64,000 nt of DNA from Cytophagaceae bacterium ABcell3 (lineage in GTDB: Bacteria; Bacteroidota; Bacteroidia; Cytophagales; Cytophagaceae): assembly GCA_030913385.1 (NCBI GenBank), contig CP133159.1:5001001-5065000 (forward strand), in the 5' to 3' direction. Below are positions 43,062 through 49,398 of the stretch, in pieces. Position numbers and translations under genes: made by a program. How positions within the stretch are numbered: position 1 is the stretch's first letter; each line of letters begins with the position of its first letter. Below the pieces are notes generated by a model. It made no database searches, was not told the DNA's origin, and worked only from the letters and a program-made list of their open reading frames with translations.

Positions 43062-44192
43062 ATGAAAATAGGCATTGTCTGTTACCCTACCTTTGGCGGC
43101 AGTGGTGTAGTAGCTACAGAGTTAGGCATTGCACTCGCCAAACAAGGGCATGAAGTTCACTTTATTACATATACCCAACCTGTCAGGTTGGATTTCTTTA
43201 ACGAGAACCTTTTCTACCATGAGGTTGCCGTAGCCCCCTACCCTTTATTTTTGTACCCGCCATATGAGCTAGCACTGGCAAGCAAATTGGTCAATGTGGT
43301 AAAATTCGAAAAACTCGATATTTTACATGTACATTATGCCATACCACACGCCTCTGCTGCCTATCTGGCCAGGCAAATACTACAGGACGAAGGCATTTCA
43401 ATACCTTTTATTACCACACTTCATGGCACGGATATAACCTTGGTTGGGAAAGACGTCTCCTATGCCCCAGTAGTTGCTTTCAGCATCAACCAATCGGACG
43501 GGGTAACAGCCGTTTCCTCAGACCTGAGGAAGGACACTTATGCGCATTTTGACATAAAAAAAGACATCAAGGTCATTCCCAATTTTATAGACCTGATGAA
43601 GTTCAAAAAGCAGAAAAGGGAGTATTTCAGGCGCGCCATTTGCCCTGACAATGAAAAGTTGATTGTACATACCTCAAACTTTAGGCCTGTAAAAAGGGTG
43701 CATGATGTTATACGAATGTTTCATGCCTTGCGAACCCACATTCCATGCAAGTTATTAATGGTAGGAGATGGGCCAGAAAGACAAAAAATAGAAATCTTAT
43801 GCCGAGAGCTTAATGTACATAAAGACATACGTTTTTTAGGAAAACTTGAAGCCGTAGAGGAAATTTTGTCAGTTTGCGATTTATTTATCCTTCCCTCAGA
43901 AAAGGAAAGCTTTGGCCTTTCGGCACTTGAAGCCATGGCCTGTGAGGTTCCTTTGATTTCTTCTGACGCCGGAGGGTTGCCTGAGTTAAACATTCATGGC
44001 AAAACTGGGTTCATTAGTAAAACAGGAGATGTTGATGACATGGTCAAAAATGCTTTGCATATTTTAGATGACCGAAACCTCCCTCAGTTTAGAAAAAATG
44101 CACTAAAAAGAGCAGGGGATTTTGATGTTAATGTTATAGTCCCGCAATACATTGCTCTTTACGAGGAAGTGTTGAAACAAACGGGGGAGTAA
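43062..44192 (+). CDS. bshA: N-acetyl-alpha-D-glucosaminyl L-malate synthase
   Basis: A 376-residue GT-B glycosyltransferase (GT4) that joins UDP-GlcNAc and L-malate, the first step of bacillithiol synthesis. Start MKIGIVCYPTFGGSGVVATE, then TYTQPVRLDFFNENLFYHEV, HVHYAIPHASAAYLA and TLHGTDITLVGKD are characteristic of BshA; the sugar-nucleotide site is PSEKESFGLSALEAMAC. ATG 43062 is preferred to an in-frame TTG three codons earlier because the conserved start follows it directly. bshB and bshC are not in this window. Single gene, 50 bp before the hydroxylase gene. Confidence 0.95.
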   Translation: MKIGIVCYPTFGGSGVVATELGIALAKQGHEVHFITYTQPVRLDFFNENLFYHEVAVAPYPLFLYPPYELALASKLVNVVKFEKLDILHVHYAIPHASAAYLARQILQDEGISIPFITTLHGTDITLVGKDVSYAPVVAFSINQSDGVTAVSSDLRKDTYAHFDIKKDIKVIPNFIDLMKFKKQKREYFRRAICPDNEKLIVHTSNFRPVKRVHDVIRMFHALRTHIPCKLLMVGDGPERQKIEILCRELNVHKDIRFLGKLEAVEEILSVCDLFILPSEKESFGLSALEAMACEVPLISSDAGGLPELNIHGKTGFISKTGDVDDMVKNALHILDDRNLPQFRKNALKRAGDFDVNVIVPQYIALYEEVLKQTGE

Positions 44193-44242
44193 GCTCGACA
44201 TCAACAATATTTTTACATGAAATTTTTGAATATTAGGGTCAT

Positions 44243-44875
44243 ATGGAAAACGTATACACAAAAGCTCGACCAAAACATTCGGGTTCAAAACAGCTATTTG
44301 AGAACCCTGTACTGGAAAAATTGTCCAGAACACACATATCAGTTCCAATTACTATTTTTTTAAGCATCTCAGCAGGGTTGCTGTTTTATGCATTTAAACA
44401 TACTGCACTGCCAGCATACCTCATACCGCTGGTCTTTATGGCAGGCACATTGCTGTTTTCTTTTTTAGAATATTTGGTTCACAGGTACCTCTTCCATATG
44501 AGTACACATACAGAGGGCCGCAAGAGAATGCAGTATATATGCCATGGCGTCCACCATGAATATCCAAAAGATAAAACAAGATTGGCCATGCCTCCATTGG
44601 CAAGTATCTTTCTGGCTACGGCATTTTTTGCCCTATACTATCTAGTTATGGACACGTGGGTATTTGCTTTTTTGCCAGGTTTCCTTACAGGGTATGCAGC
44701 CTATCTTTTTGTACATTTTATTGTACACGCTTACCCACCACCAAAGAATGTTTTCAAAGCCCTTTGGTTAAACCACAGCATACACCACTATAAGGATCAA
44801 GAAATTGCGTTTGGAGTATCCTCACCCCTGTGGGACTATGTATTTGGCACAATGCCAGAAAAAAAGCCTAAATAA
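44243..44875 (+). CDS. Fatty acid hydroxylase (sterol desaturase superfamily)
   Basis: A 210-residue integral membrane di-iron enzyme with four helices. The histidine boxes are complete: HRYLFHMSTH, HGVHHEYPKD and HAYP...NHSIHHYKD. The order and spacing match fatty acid 2-hydroxylases (Scs7/FA2H type) without the cytochrome b5 domain. Such enzymes make the 2-hydroxy fatty acids of Bacteroidota sphingolipids and aminolipids, a likely role here. It follows bshA by 50 bp and ends at a strong convergent terminator. Confidence 0.9.
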   Translation: MENVYTKARPKHSGSKQLFENPVLEKLSRTHISVPITIFLSISAGLLFYAFKHTALPAYLIPLVFMAGTLLFSFLEYLVHRYLFHMSTHTEGRKRMQYICHGVHHEYPKDKTRLAMPPLASIFLATAFFALYYLVMDTWVFAFLPGFLTGYAAYLFVHFIVHAYPPPKNVFKALWLNHSIHHYKDQEIAFGVSSPLWDYVFGTMPEKKPK

Positions 44876-44886
44876 GAATGGTAGAC

Positions 44887-44918
44887 AAAAAAAGCCACCT
44901 AGACAGGTGGCTTTTTTT
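44887..44918. terminator. Convergent terminator
   Basis: A perfect 14-bp stem AAAAAAAGCCACCT / AGGTGGCTTTTTTT with a four-base AGAC loop between the hydroxylase gene (+) and the cold-shock gene (-). It has A and T tracts on both sides, so it should work in both directions. Confidence 0.9.
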
Positions 44919-44939
44919 GTACTATGTATTTTAAAACTG

Positions 44940-45134
44940 TCACTCTATAACCTCTACTTTTACTGCATTCATACCCTTTTTACCAGGCTCAACCTCAAAC
45001 TGAACCTTGTCATTTTCATGGACTTCATCAATAAGCCCAGAAGTATGAACAAATATATCCTCTCCTCCATTTTCTGGTTTAATAAACCCAAAACCTTTTG
45101 AGTTATTAAAAAATTTCACTGTTCCTTTTTGCAT
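44940..45134 (-). CDS. Cold-shock protein (CspA family)
   Basis: A 64-residue OB-fold RNA/DNA chaperone. RNP1 is NSKGFGFIKPENG and RNP2 is EDIFVHTSGL, the full set of aromatic residues needed for single-stranded nucleic acid binding. The length is typical for the family. The 377-bp upstream gap could hold a long 5' leader as in other csp genes, but no specific structure was identified. Single gene. Confidence 0.96.
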   Translation of the reverse strand: MQKGTVKFFNNSKGFGFIKPENGGEDIFVHTSGLIDEVHENDKVQFEVEPGKKGMNAVKVEVIE

Positions 45135-45511
45135 TACTCTTACTAATTATTGTTACTGCTATAAAAGCATAACATTGCCCTACCAAATAAGTTCAAATGT
45201 TCAATATAACCCTAGCTACCGTCCGCAGGACGATCCACTAAATACATTTTAAAGCAAAAGCAATAAAAATATTACACAAAAAAAATATATTCCAAACAAA
45301 AAAGCTATACCATCAAAATTTAAAAAGTAGGCCATTGAGCAACATGCAAAAGAAAATACCACTTGATTTAAAATAGCCAAACAGGTGTATTTATGGACAA
45401 TTTCAACAATTTACTTACACCGCTGAAACCTAATTTCATCTACACAACCTTTGCTTTTAAGGGAAAACCCTCTCATCTTTGGACAATCACTAATTTTTAA
45501 TCCATTAAATC
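45135..45511. other. Intergenic gap, csp leader and duplication start
   Basis: A 377-bp AT-rich region between divergent genes. The left part should hold the csp promoter and leader; it has a small GC-rich piece (CTACCGTCCGCAGGACGATC near 45216). From about 45426 the sequence resembles 46771-46856 and is the upstream end of the tandem duplication, with a promoter candidate at 45450-45481. Confidence 0.45.
45450..45481 (+). promoter_or_regulatory. Promoter candidate, copy 1
   Basis: TTTG (45450-45453), a 20-base spacer and CATCTTTG (45474-45481) fit the Bacteroidota -33/-7 consensus TTTG / TAnnTTTG with one mismatch. They end 30 bp before the lipoprotein ATG. The same arrangement is kept at 46795-46826 although the spacer has diverged, which supports function. 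Confidence 0.6.
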
Positions 45512-45706
45512 ATGAAAAAACTTACTACTTTAGCACTAGGTGTACTTTTCGCTTCAGCAGTTCTTTCAAGCTGTAAAAAAGATCAAAATTGCGTTTGCGA
45601 GGTGGACGGAGAAACAATTTACAACGAGCCAATTGAAGGCAATGACAAAGCGTGGTGTGACAGCCAAAGCGACCCTGATCACGGCGTTCATTGTGAACTT
45701 AAATAA
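45512..45706 (+). CDS. Small Cys-rich lipoprotein, copy 1
   Basis: A 64-residue lipoprotein: signal peptide MKKLTTLALGVLFASAVLSS, lipidated Cys21, then a 43-residue mature part with Cys27, Cys29, a Cys in AWCDSQ and one in HCELK. Four Cys in so small a domain suggest two disulphides or redox activity. The protein and nucleotide sequence are identical to copy 2 at 46857. It is followed by a MauE/DoxX-thioredoxin gene, so it may be a substrate or partner of that membrane redox protein. That link is inference from context. Confidence 0.8.
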   Translation: MKKLTTLALGVLFASAVLSSCKKDQNCVCEVDGETIYNEPIEGNDKAWCDSQSDPDHGVHCELK

Positions 45707-45719
45707 TTTAGCCATTATA

Positions 45720-45753
45720 ATTTACAGAGGTTAACAAACCAACCTCTGTAAAT
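45720..45753 (+). promoter_or_regulatory. Intercistronic hairpin, copy 1
   Basis: A perfect 13-bp stem ATTTACAGAGGTT / AACCTCTGTAAAT with an eight-base loop lies between the lipoprotein stop and the next ATG (28 bp on). No T run follows, so rather than a strong terminator it may partly attenuate transcription or protect the lipoprotein mRNA 3' end. It is identical in copy 2. Confidence 0.65.
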
Positions 45754-45781
45754 CCTTATCACAAACCTTCGTTAAGAAGAA

Positions 45782-46694
45782 ATGACAAACAAAGTAGTAT
45801 TCCACAGCCTCTCGGTATTCACAGGCTTTTTATTCATCTTCTCCGCTTACACAAAGCTCTACCCCATAGAATTTTTCGAAATGAGACCAAGGACTAGGCT
45901 CTTGGACTACCGCACCGTTCATTTCCAGGCTTATTATAGGTATAGAGTTTTTTGCCGGCCTTATTTTAATTTCTGGCATTGCTACAGGCAAATGGTTTTA
46001 CCGGTCTCTTTATATATTACTAGGCATATTTTCACTCTATCTTGCCGGACAAATTGCCACCAAAAGCAATACCGGCAACTGTGGCTGTTTCGGGGATGCA
46101 TTTCCCATGACGCCTTTAGAAGGCATTTTAAAAAATATATTGCTCATAGCAGCCGTCTTTGGCCTTCAGAAACTCAAGTCTGGGTTTACGTTCCGTTTCC
46201 GCAAAGCATCAATAGCACTTGCACTATTAATCACACTGGCACTACCTTTTATACTCAACCCTATTTATTCAGGCGCAGCAAACTTTGACAGGGAAGCCAA
46301 AGATTACGAACTGCCTTTGGACATCCTTTACAACAGTTCAACCAACACGCCTCCCCACAAAGACTTAAAAAACGGAAAATGGCTTATTGCTTATATAAGC
46401 TTAACTTGCCCTCACTGCAAGATAGCTGCGTATAAACTACACATCTTGCAAAAAAACAACCCTGACCTTCCCATTTATATGGTCTTAAACGGGAAAGATG
46501 AAAACATAGAACCTTTTTTCGAAAAAACAAAAGCGAACAACATTTCCTACAGCATGTTTTCAGGTGGAAGCGAGTTTTTAAAAATGAGCGGTCCTGCACT
46601 ACCTGCTATATTTATGGTAGAAAATGGTGTCGTATATAAAAAAACTGATTATCTAGACCTTTCTGAAAAAGAGCTTTTAGAGTGGCTGGAATAG
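45782..46694 (+). pseudogene. MauE/DoxX-thioredoxin gene, copy 1 (frameshifted)
   Basis: It begins exactly like copy 2 (MTNKVVFHSLSVFTGFLFIF) but after EFFEM an 8-bp deletion near 45885-45895 changes the frame. Where copy 2 reads GFVDQGLSSWTT, this copy reads RPRTRLLDYRTV and stops at 46288. The original frame reappears downstream, and an internal ATG at 46107 could still give a 195-residue product with the CPHC thioredoxin domain but without the CGC pair. Probably non-functional as a full protein. Confidence 0.9.
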
Positions 46695-46794
46695 CCTAGG
46701 ATATCACAGAGAAAAAAACACGGAAACTATGTCACATCAGTCAATTTGACATAATTTTATCACACCAATAAAACCTAGATTAATCTACATAACC

Positions 46795-46826
46795 TTTGCT
46801 TTTAAAGAAAAAACCTTTCATCTTTG
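46795..46826 (+). promoter_or_regulatory. Promoter candidate, copy 2
   Basis: TTTG (46795-46798), a 20-base spacer and CATCTTTG (46819-46826) at the same distance from the lipoprotein ATG as in copy 1. The spacer differs while both boxes are kept. Confidence 0.6.
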
Positions 46827-46856
46827 AACAATAACCAATTTTTAACCCATAAAATC

Positions 46857-47051
46857 ATGAAAAAACTTACTACTTTAGCACTAGGTGTACTTTTCGCTTC
46901 AGCAGTTCTTTCAAGCTGTAAAAAAGATCAAAATTGCGTTTGCGAGGTGGACGGAGAAACAATTTACAACGAGCCAATTGAAGGCAATGACAAAGCGTGG
47001 TGTGACAGCCAAAGCGACCCTGATCACGGCGTTCATTGTGAACTTAAATAA
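46857..47051 (+). CDS. Small Cys-rich lipoprotein, copy 2
   Basis: Identical in protein and DNA sequence to copy 1 at 45512: 64 residues, lipobox LSSC with Cys21, four further Cys in the mature 43 residues. The start is ATG 46857; an in-frame ATG at 46824 would add 11 residues but lies within the promoter region and has no counterpart in copy 1. This copy is followed by the intact MauE/DoxX-thioredoxin gene and is therefore the functional pairing. Confidence 0.82.
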   Translation: MKKLTTLALGVLFASAVLSSCKKDQNCVCEVDGETIYNEPIEGNDKAWCDSQSDPDHGVHCELK

Positions 47052-47064
47052 TTTAGCCATTATA

Positions 47065-47098
47065 ATTTACAGAGGTTAACAAACCAACCTCTGTAAAT
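47065..47098 (+). promoter_or_regulatory. Intercistronic hairpin, copy 2
   Basis: The same perfect 13-bp stem and loop as at 45720-45753, in the same place between lipoprotein and membrane redox gene. Confidence 0.65.
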
Positions 47099-47126
47099 CC
47101 TTATCACAAACCTTCGTTAAGAAGAA

Positions 47127-48047
47127 ATGACAAACAAAGTAGTATTCCACAGCCTCTCGGTATTCACAGGCTTTTTATTCATCTTCTCCGCTTACACAAA
47201 ACTATACCCCATAGAATATTTCGAAATGGGATTTGTAGATCAAGGACTAAGTTCTTGGACTACCGCACCGTTCATTTCCAGGTTTATTATAGGTATAGAA
47301 TTTTTTGCCGGCCTCATTTTAATTTCAGGCATTGCTACTGGCAAATGGTTTTACAGGTCTCTTTATTTATTACTAGGCATATTTTCAATCTATCTTGCAG
47401 CACAAATTGCCACCAAAGGCAATACCGGCAACTGTGGCTGTTTCGGGGATGCATTCCCCATGACACCTTTAGAAGGTATTTTGAAAAACATATTGCTCAT
47501 AGCAGCCGTCTTTGGCCTTCAGAAACTCAAATCTGGGCTTACGTTCCGTTTCCGCAAAGCATCAATATCCCTTGCCTTATTAATCACACTGGCACTACCT
47601 TTCATACTCAACCCTATCTATTCAGGCGCAGCAAACTTTGACAGGGAAGCCAAGGATTACGAACTGCCTTTAGACATCCTTTACAATAGTTCAACCAACA
47701 CGCCCCCCAACAAAGACCTGAAAAACGGAAAATGGCTTATTGCTTATATCAGCCTAACTTGCCCTCACTGCAAGATAGCTGCTTACAAACTACACATCTT
47801 ACAAAAAAACAACCCTGACCTTCCAATTTATATGGTCTTAAACGGGAAAGATAAAAACATAGAACCTTTTTTCGAAAAAACAAAAGCGAACAACATTTCC
47901 TACAGCATGTTTTCAGGTGGAAGCGAGTTTTTAAAAATGAGCGGCCCTGCACTACCTGCTATATTTATGGTAGAAAATGGTGTCGTATACAAAAAAACAG
48001 ATTACCTAGACCTTTCTGAAAAAGAACTTGTAGAGTGGGTTCAATAA
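47127..48047 (+). CDS. MauE/DoxX-type membrane protein fused to a thioredoxin domain
   Basis: A 306-residue inner-membrane redox protein. Residues 1-165 form a four- to five-helix MauE/DoxX-like domain with the cysteine pair Cys103-x-Cys105 in GNCGCFGD, the site that in related proteins exchanges electrons with quinone or a partner thiol. Residues about 175-306 form a thioredoxin-fold domain with CPHC at 212-215 and the cis-Pro segment SGPALPAIFMVENG. The fusion could pass disulphides from the membrane to periplasmic proteins; the neighbouring Cys-rich lipoprotein is a candidate substrate. This copy is intact; copy 1 is frameshifted. Confidence 0.87.
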   Translation: MTNKVVFHSLSVFTGFLFIFSAYTKLYPIEYFEMGFVDQGLSSWTTAPFISRFIIGIEFFAGLILISGIATGKWFYRSLYLLLGIFSIYLAAQIATKGNTGNCGCFGDAFPMTPLEGILKNILLIAAVFGLQKLKSGLTFRFRKASISLALLITLALPFILNPIYSGAANFDREAKDYELPLDILYNSSTNTPPNKDLKNGKWLIAYISLTCPHCKIAAYKLHILQKNNPDLPIYMVLNGKDKNIEPFFEKTKANNISYSMFSGGSEFLKMSGPALPAIFMVENGVVYKKTDYLDLSEKELVEWVQ

Positions 48048-48076
48048 ACCGCCGAACATGATCCGGAAATATTTAA

Positions 48077-48111
48077 TACGCCATTAGGTCTATTGACGCT
48101 GATGAGTATTA
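48077..48111. repeat. Short interspersed repeat, copy 1
   Basis: TACGCCATTAGGTCTATTGA then CGCTGATGAGTATTA. It matches 48284-48319 with a few differences and, more weakly, 23165-23205. The flanking parts pair partly (CCGTCAG / CTGACGG in the better copy), so it is a small palindromic repeat. Confidence 0.5.
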
Positions 48112-48283
48112 AACTACCCTTTAACATAATGACTTAGCAGCATGTTATGCATATGGAGCCTTAAACAACCTTACCAAAAAAACTACAACACCTATTGCTC
48201 TTTTTTAAAAACAAGCATTTTTGAAAAGCTTTCCTTGAAAAACACCTTTACAAACTTTGTTGCACACGCGCCTGCTAATTAAA

Positions 48284-48319
48284 TACGCCGTCAGGTCTAT
48301 TGACGCTGACGGGTACTAA
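48284..48319. repeat. Short interspersed repeat, copy 2
   Basis: TACGCCGTCAGGTCTATTGA then CGCTGACGGGTACTAA, with inner arms CCGTCAG and CTGACGG. It lies about 207 bp after copy 1 in the same orientation in the gap 48048-48415, which otherwise holds no recognisable gene. Confidence 0.5.
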
Positions 48320-48415
48320 TTACCTTTACACATACCGACTTCGCAATAAGCTATACTCTTGGAGTTCTTTTAGAGGACAGAGTAATTAAATAAAACCTAT
48401 TTAACTTTGGGCATA

Positions 48416-48448
48416 AAAAAAGCCTTCTGTAAAACAGAAGGCTTTTTT
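48416..48448 (-). terminator. Terminator after truncated tRNA-Asn copy
   Basis: A perfect 15-bp stem AAAAAAGCCTTCTGT / ACAGAAGGCTTTTTT with a three-base loop, directly after the 3' end of the truncated tRNA copy on the minus strand. The same terminator follows each of the four tRNA copies. Confidence 0.85.
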
Positions 48449-48449
48449 G

Positions 48450-48513
48450 CTCCCCCTCTTGGGCTCAAACCAACCCCGATAGCCATCGGGGCATGATTAA
48501 CAGTCATGTGAGC
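48450..48513 (-). pseudogene. Truncated tRNA-Asn copy with palindromic variable arm
   Basis: On the minus strand this keeps the anticodon arm (CATGACTGTTAATCATG, anticodon GTT), an 18-bp palindrome (CCCCGATGGCTATCGGGG, one base different from the other copies) and the T arm and acceptor 3' half (TTGGTTTGAGCCCAAGAGGGGGAG). The T loop is mutated (TTTGAGC) and the whole D arm and 5' acceptor strand are missing, replaced by the GIY-YIG gene region. It cannot be a functional tRNA. Confidence 0.85.
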
Positions 48514-48537
48514 ACAAAACTATAAATACCTCATATT

Positions 48538-48819
48538 TCAACGGTACTTTTCCAGCAATTTGGCAACCATATCAGGATACTTGGTCAGGTTTTCTATATA
48601 TCGACGACTTTTCATTTCTTTAATATGACGCTCTACCCTCATCGCCTGCTTTATGGTTTGACATTCGATGGAAAAGTACAAAACCCAAGGCTGACCACTA
48701 CGAGTCAAATAGGTGCTTTCAGGGCAATTGTGCTGCTGCAATCTCTTTTTTAGATCTGAGGTCTGGCCTATATAAAACCTTTGGCTTTTCTGGGAAAGTA
48801 TGATGTACACAAAATACAC
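48538..48819 (-). CDS. GIY-YIG domain nuclease
   Basis: A 93-residue single-domain protein: the GIY part is FVYIILSQKSQRFYIGQT (with VYI and YIG), followed by the catalytic Arg in DLKKRLQQHN and the Glu in MRVERHIKEMKSR. Such stand-alone UvrC-like domains are common in Bacteroidota and related to homing endonucleases; their substrate is mostly unknown. It lies within a tRNA-Asn array, between a copy that lost its 5' half and a complete one, suggesting that its arrival truncated the former. Same strand as the tRNAs. Confidence 0.9.
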   Translation of the reverse strand: MYFVYIILSQKSQRFYIGQTSDLKKRLQQHNCPESTYLTRSGQPWVLYFSIECQTIKQAMRVERHIKEMKSRRYIENLTKYPDMVAKLLEKYR

Positions 48820-48877
48820 AACAAAAAAATCTAACCCTTAAAAATATCAGAACAATACTATCTATTTAAGTTTAGGC

Positions 48878-48910
48878 AAAAAAAACCTCTGTAAAACAGA
48901 AGGCTTTTTT
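48878..48910 (-). terminator. Terminator after tRNA-Asn copy 2
   Basis: A degraded version of the array terminator (AAAAAACCTCTGT / ACAGAAGGCTTTTTT), imperfectly paired because the left arm lost bases. Confidence 0.6.
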
Positions 48911-48916
48911 CTAATG

Positions 48917-49002
48917 CTCCCCCTCTTGGGCTCGAACCAACCCCGATAGCTATCGGGGCATGATTAACAGTCATGTGCCCTAACAAACTGAGCTAAGAAG
49001 GA
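48917..49002 (-). pseudogene. tRNA-Asn(GTT)-like copy 2 with long palindromic variable arm
   Basis: An 86-base tRNA-like sequence. Anticodon arm CATGA-CTGTTAA-TCATG, T arm and 3' acceptor are the same as in the normal gene at 49213, but GGGTCC between anticodon stem and T stem is replaced by the 18-bp palindrome CCCCGATAGCTATCGGGG (48941-48958). The D loop has lost a conserved G (GTTTG for GTTGG) and the D and acceptor stems carry wobble changes (TCCTTCT). Probably decaying; I call it a pseudogene, though transcription is possible since it keeps a terminator. Confidence 0.75.
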
Positions 49003-49025
49003 GTATTAAATAAAAACTAAATCAT

Positions 49026-49058
49026 AAAAAAGCCCTCTGTAGAACAGAAGGCTTTTTT
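49026..49058 (-). terminator. Terminator after tRNA-Asn copy 3
   Basis: AAAAAAGCCCTCTGT / ACAGAAGGCTTTTTT with one mismatch and a short loop, just past the 3' end of the tRNA copy at 49065. Confidence 0.75.
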
Positions 49059-49064
49059 CTAATG

Positions 49065-49150
49065 CTCCCCCTCTTGGGCTCGAACCAACCCCGATAGCTA
49101 TCGGGGCATGATTAACAGTCATGCGCTCTAACCAACTGAGCTAAGGAGGG
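49065..49150 (-). tRNA. tRNA-Asn(GTT) variant with class-II-like variable arm
   Basis: An 86-base sequence with intact D arm (GCTCAGTTGGTTAGAGC), anticodon arm with GTT, T loop TTCGAGC and discriminator G. The only large change from the normal tRNA-Asn at 49213 is replacement of the variable loop GGGTCC by the palindrome CCCCGATAGCTATCGGGG (49089-49106), which can fold into a 7-bp arm with loop AGCT. The first acceptor pair is C-A and the first T-stem pair is lost (G-G). It may be a functional tRNA with a long variable arm or a recent pseudogene. Confidence 0.6.
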
Positions 49151-49174
49151 ATATTAAATAAAAACTAAATCATA

Positions 49175-49206
49175 AAAAAGCCCTCTGTAAAACAGAAGGC
49201 TTTTTT
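49175..49206 (-). terminator. Terminator after tRNA-Asn copy 4
   Basis: AAAAAGCCCTCTGT / ACAGAAGGCTTTTT hairpin with one mismatch, directly after the normal tRNA-Asn gene on the minus strand. Confidence 0.75.
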
Positions 49207-49212
49207 TAAATG

Positions 49213-49286
49213 CTCCCCCTCTTGGGCTCGAACCAAGGACCCCATGATTAACAGTCATGTGCTCTAACCAACTGAGCTAAGGAGGA
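49213..49286 (-). tRNA. tRNA-Asn (anticodon GTT), normal copy
   Basis: A 74-base cloverleaf: acceptor TCCTCCT / AGGGGGA, D arm GCTCAGTTGGTTAGAGC, anticodon stem CATGA / TCATG with loop CTGTTAA (anticodon GTT), variable loop GGGTC, T arm CTTGG-TTCGAGC-CCAAG and discriminator G. CCA is not encoded. All stems pair. It is the promoter-proximal member of an array of four with a repeat period of 148 bp; the other three carry a palindrome in the variable loop. Confidence 0.95.
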
Positions 49287-49398
49287 GTATCCCGTATTGA
49301 TGATGCAATATTACAGGTTTCTTTTTAATATCGCAAATCCCTTTCTAAAAAAATTAACTTTTTTTTCAAGGCGAATGTTTGCCCAAACGGAGTGAAAG

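Larger units (their letters stand above)
45426..48047 (+). repeat. Tandem duplication of a lipoprotein-MauE/thioredoxin unit
   Basis: Two copies of a two-gene unit lie head to tail with an offset of exactly 1,345 bp (45512 to 46857 and 45782 to 47127), growing to 1,353 bp at the 3' ends because copy 1 lost 8 bp. The lipoprotein gene, the hairpin and the start of the second gene are identical at nucleotide level. The rest of the second gene and the upstream region differ at scattered positions. Confidence 0.92.
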
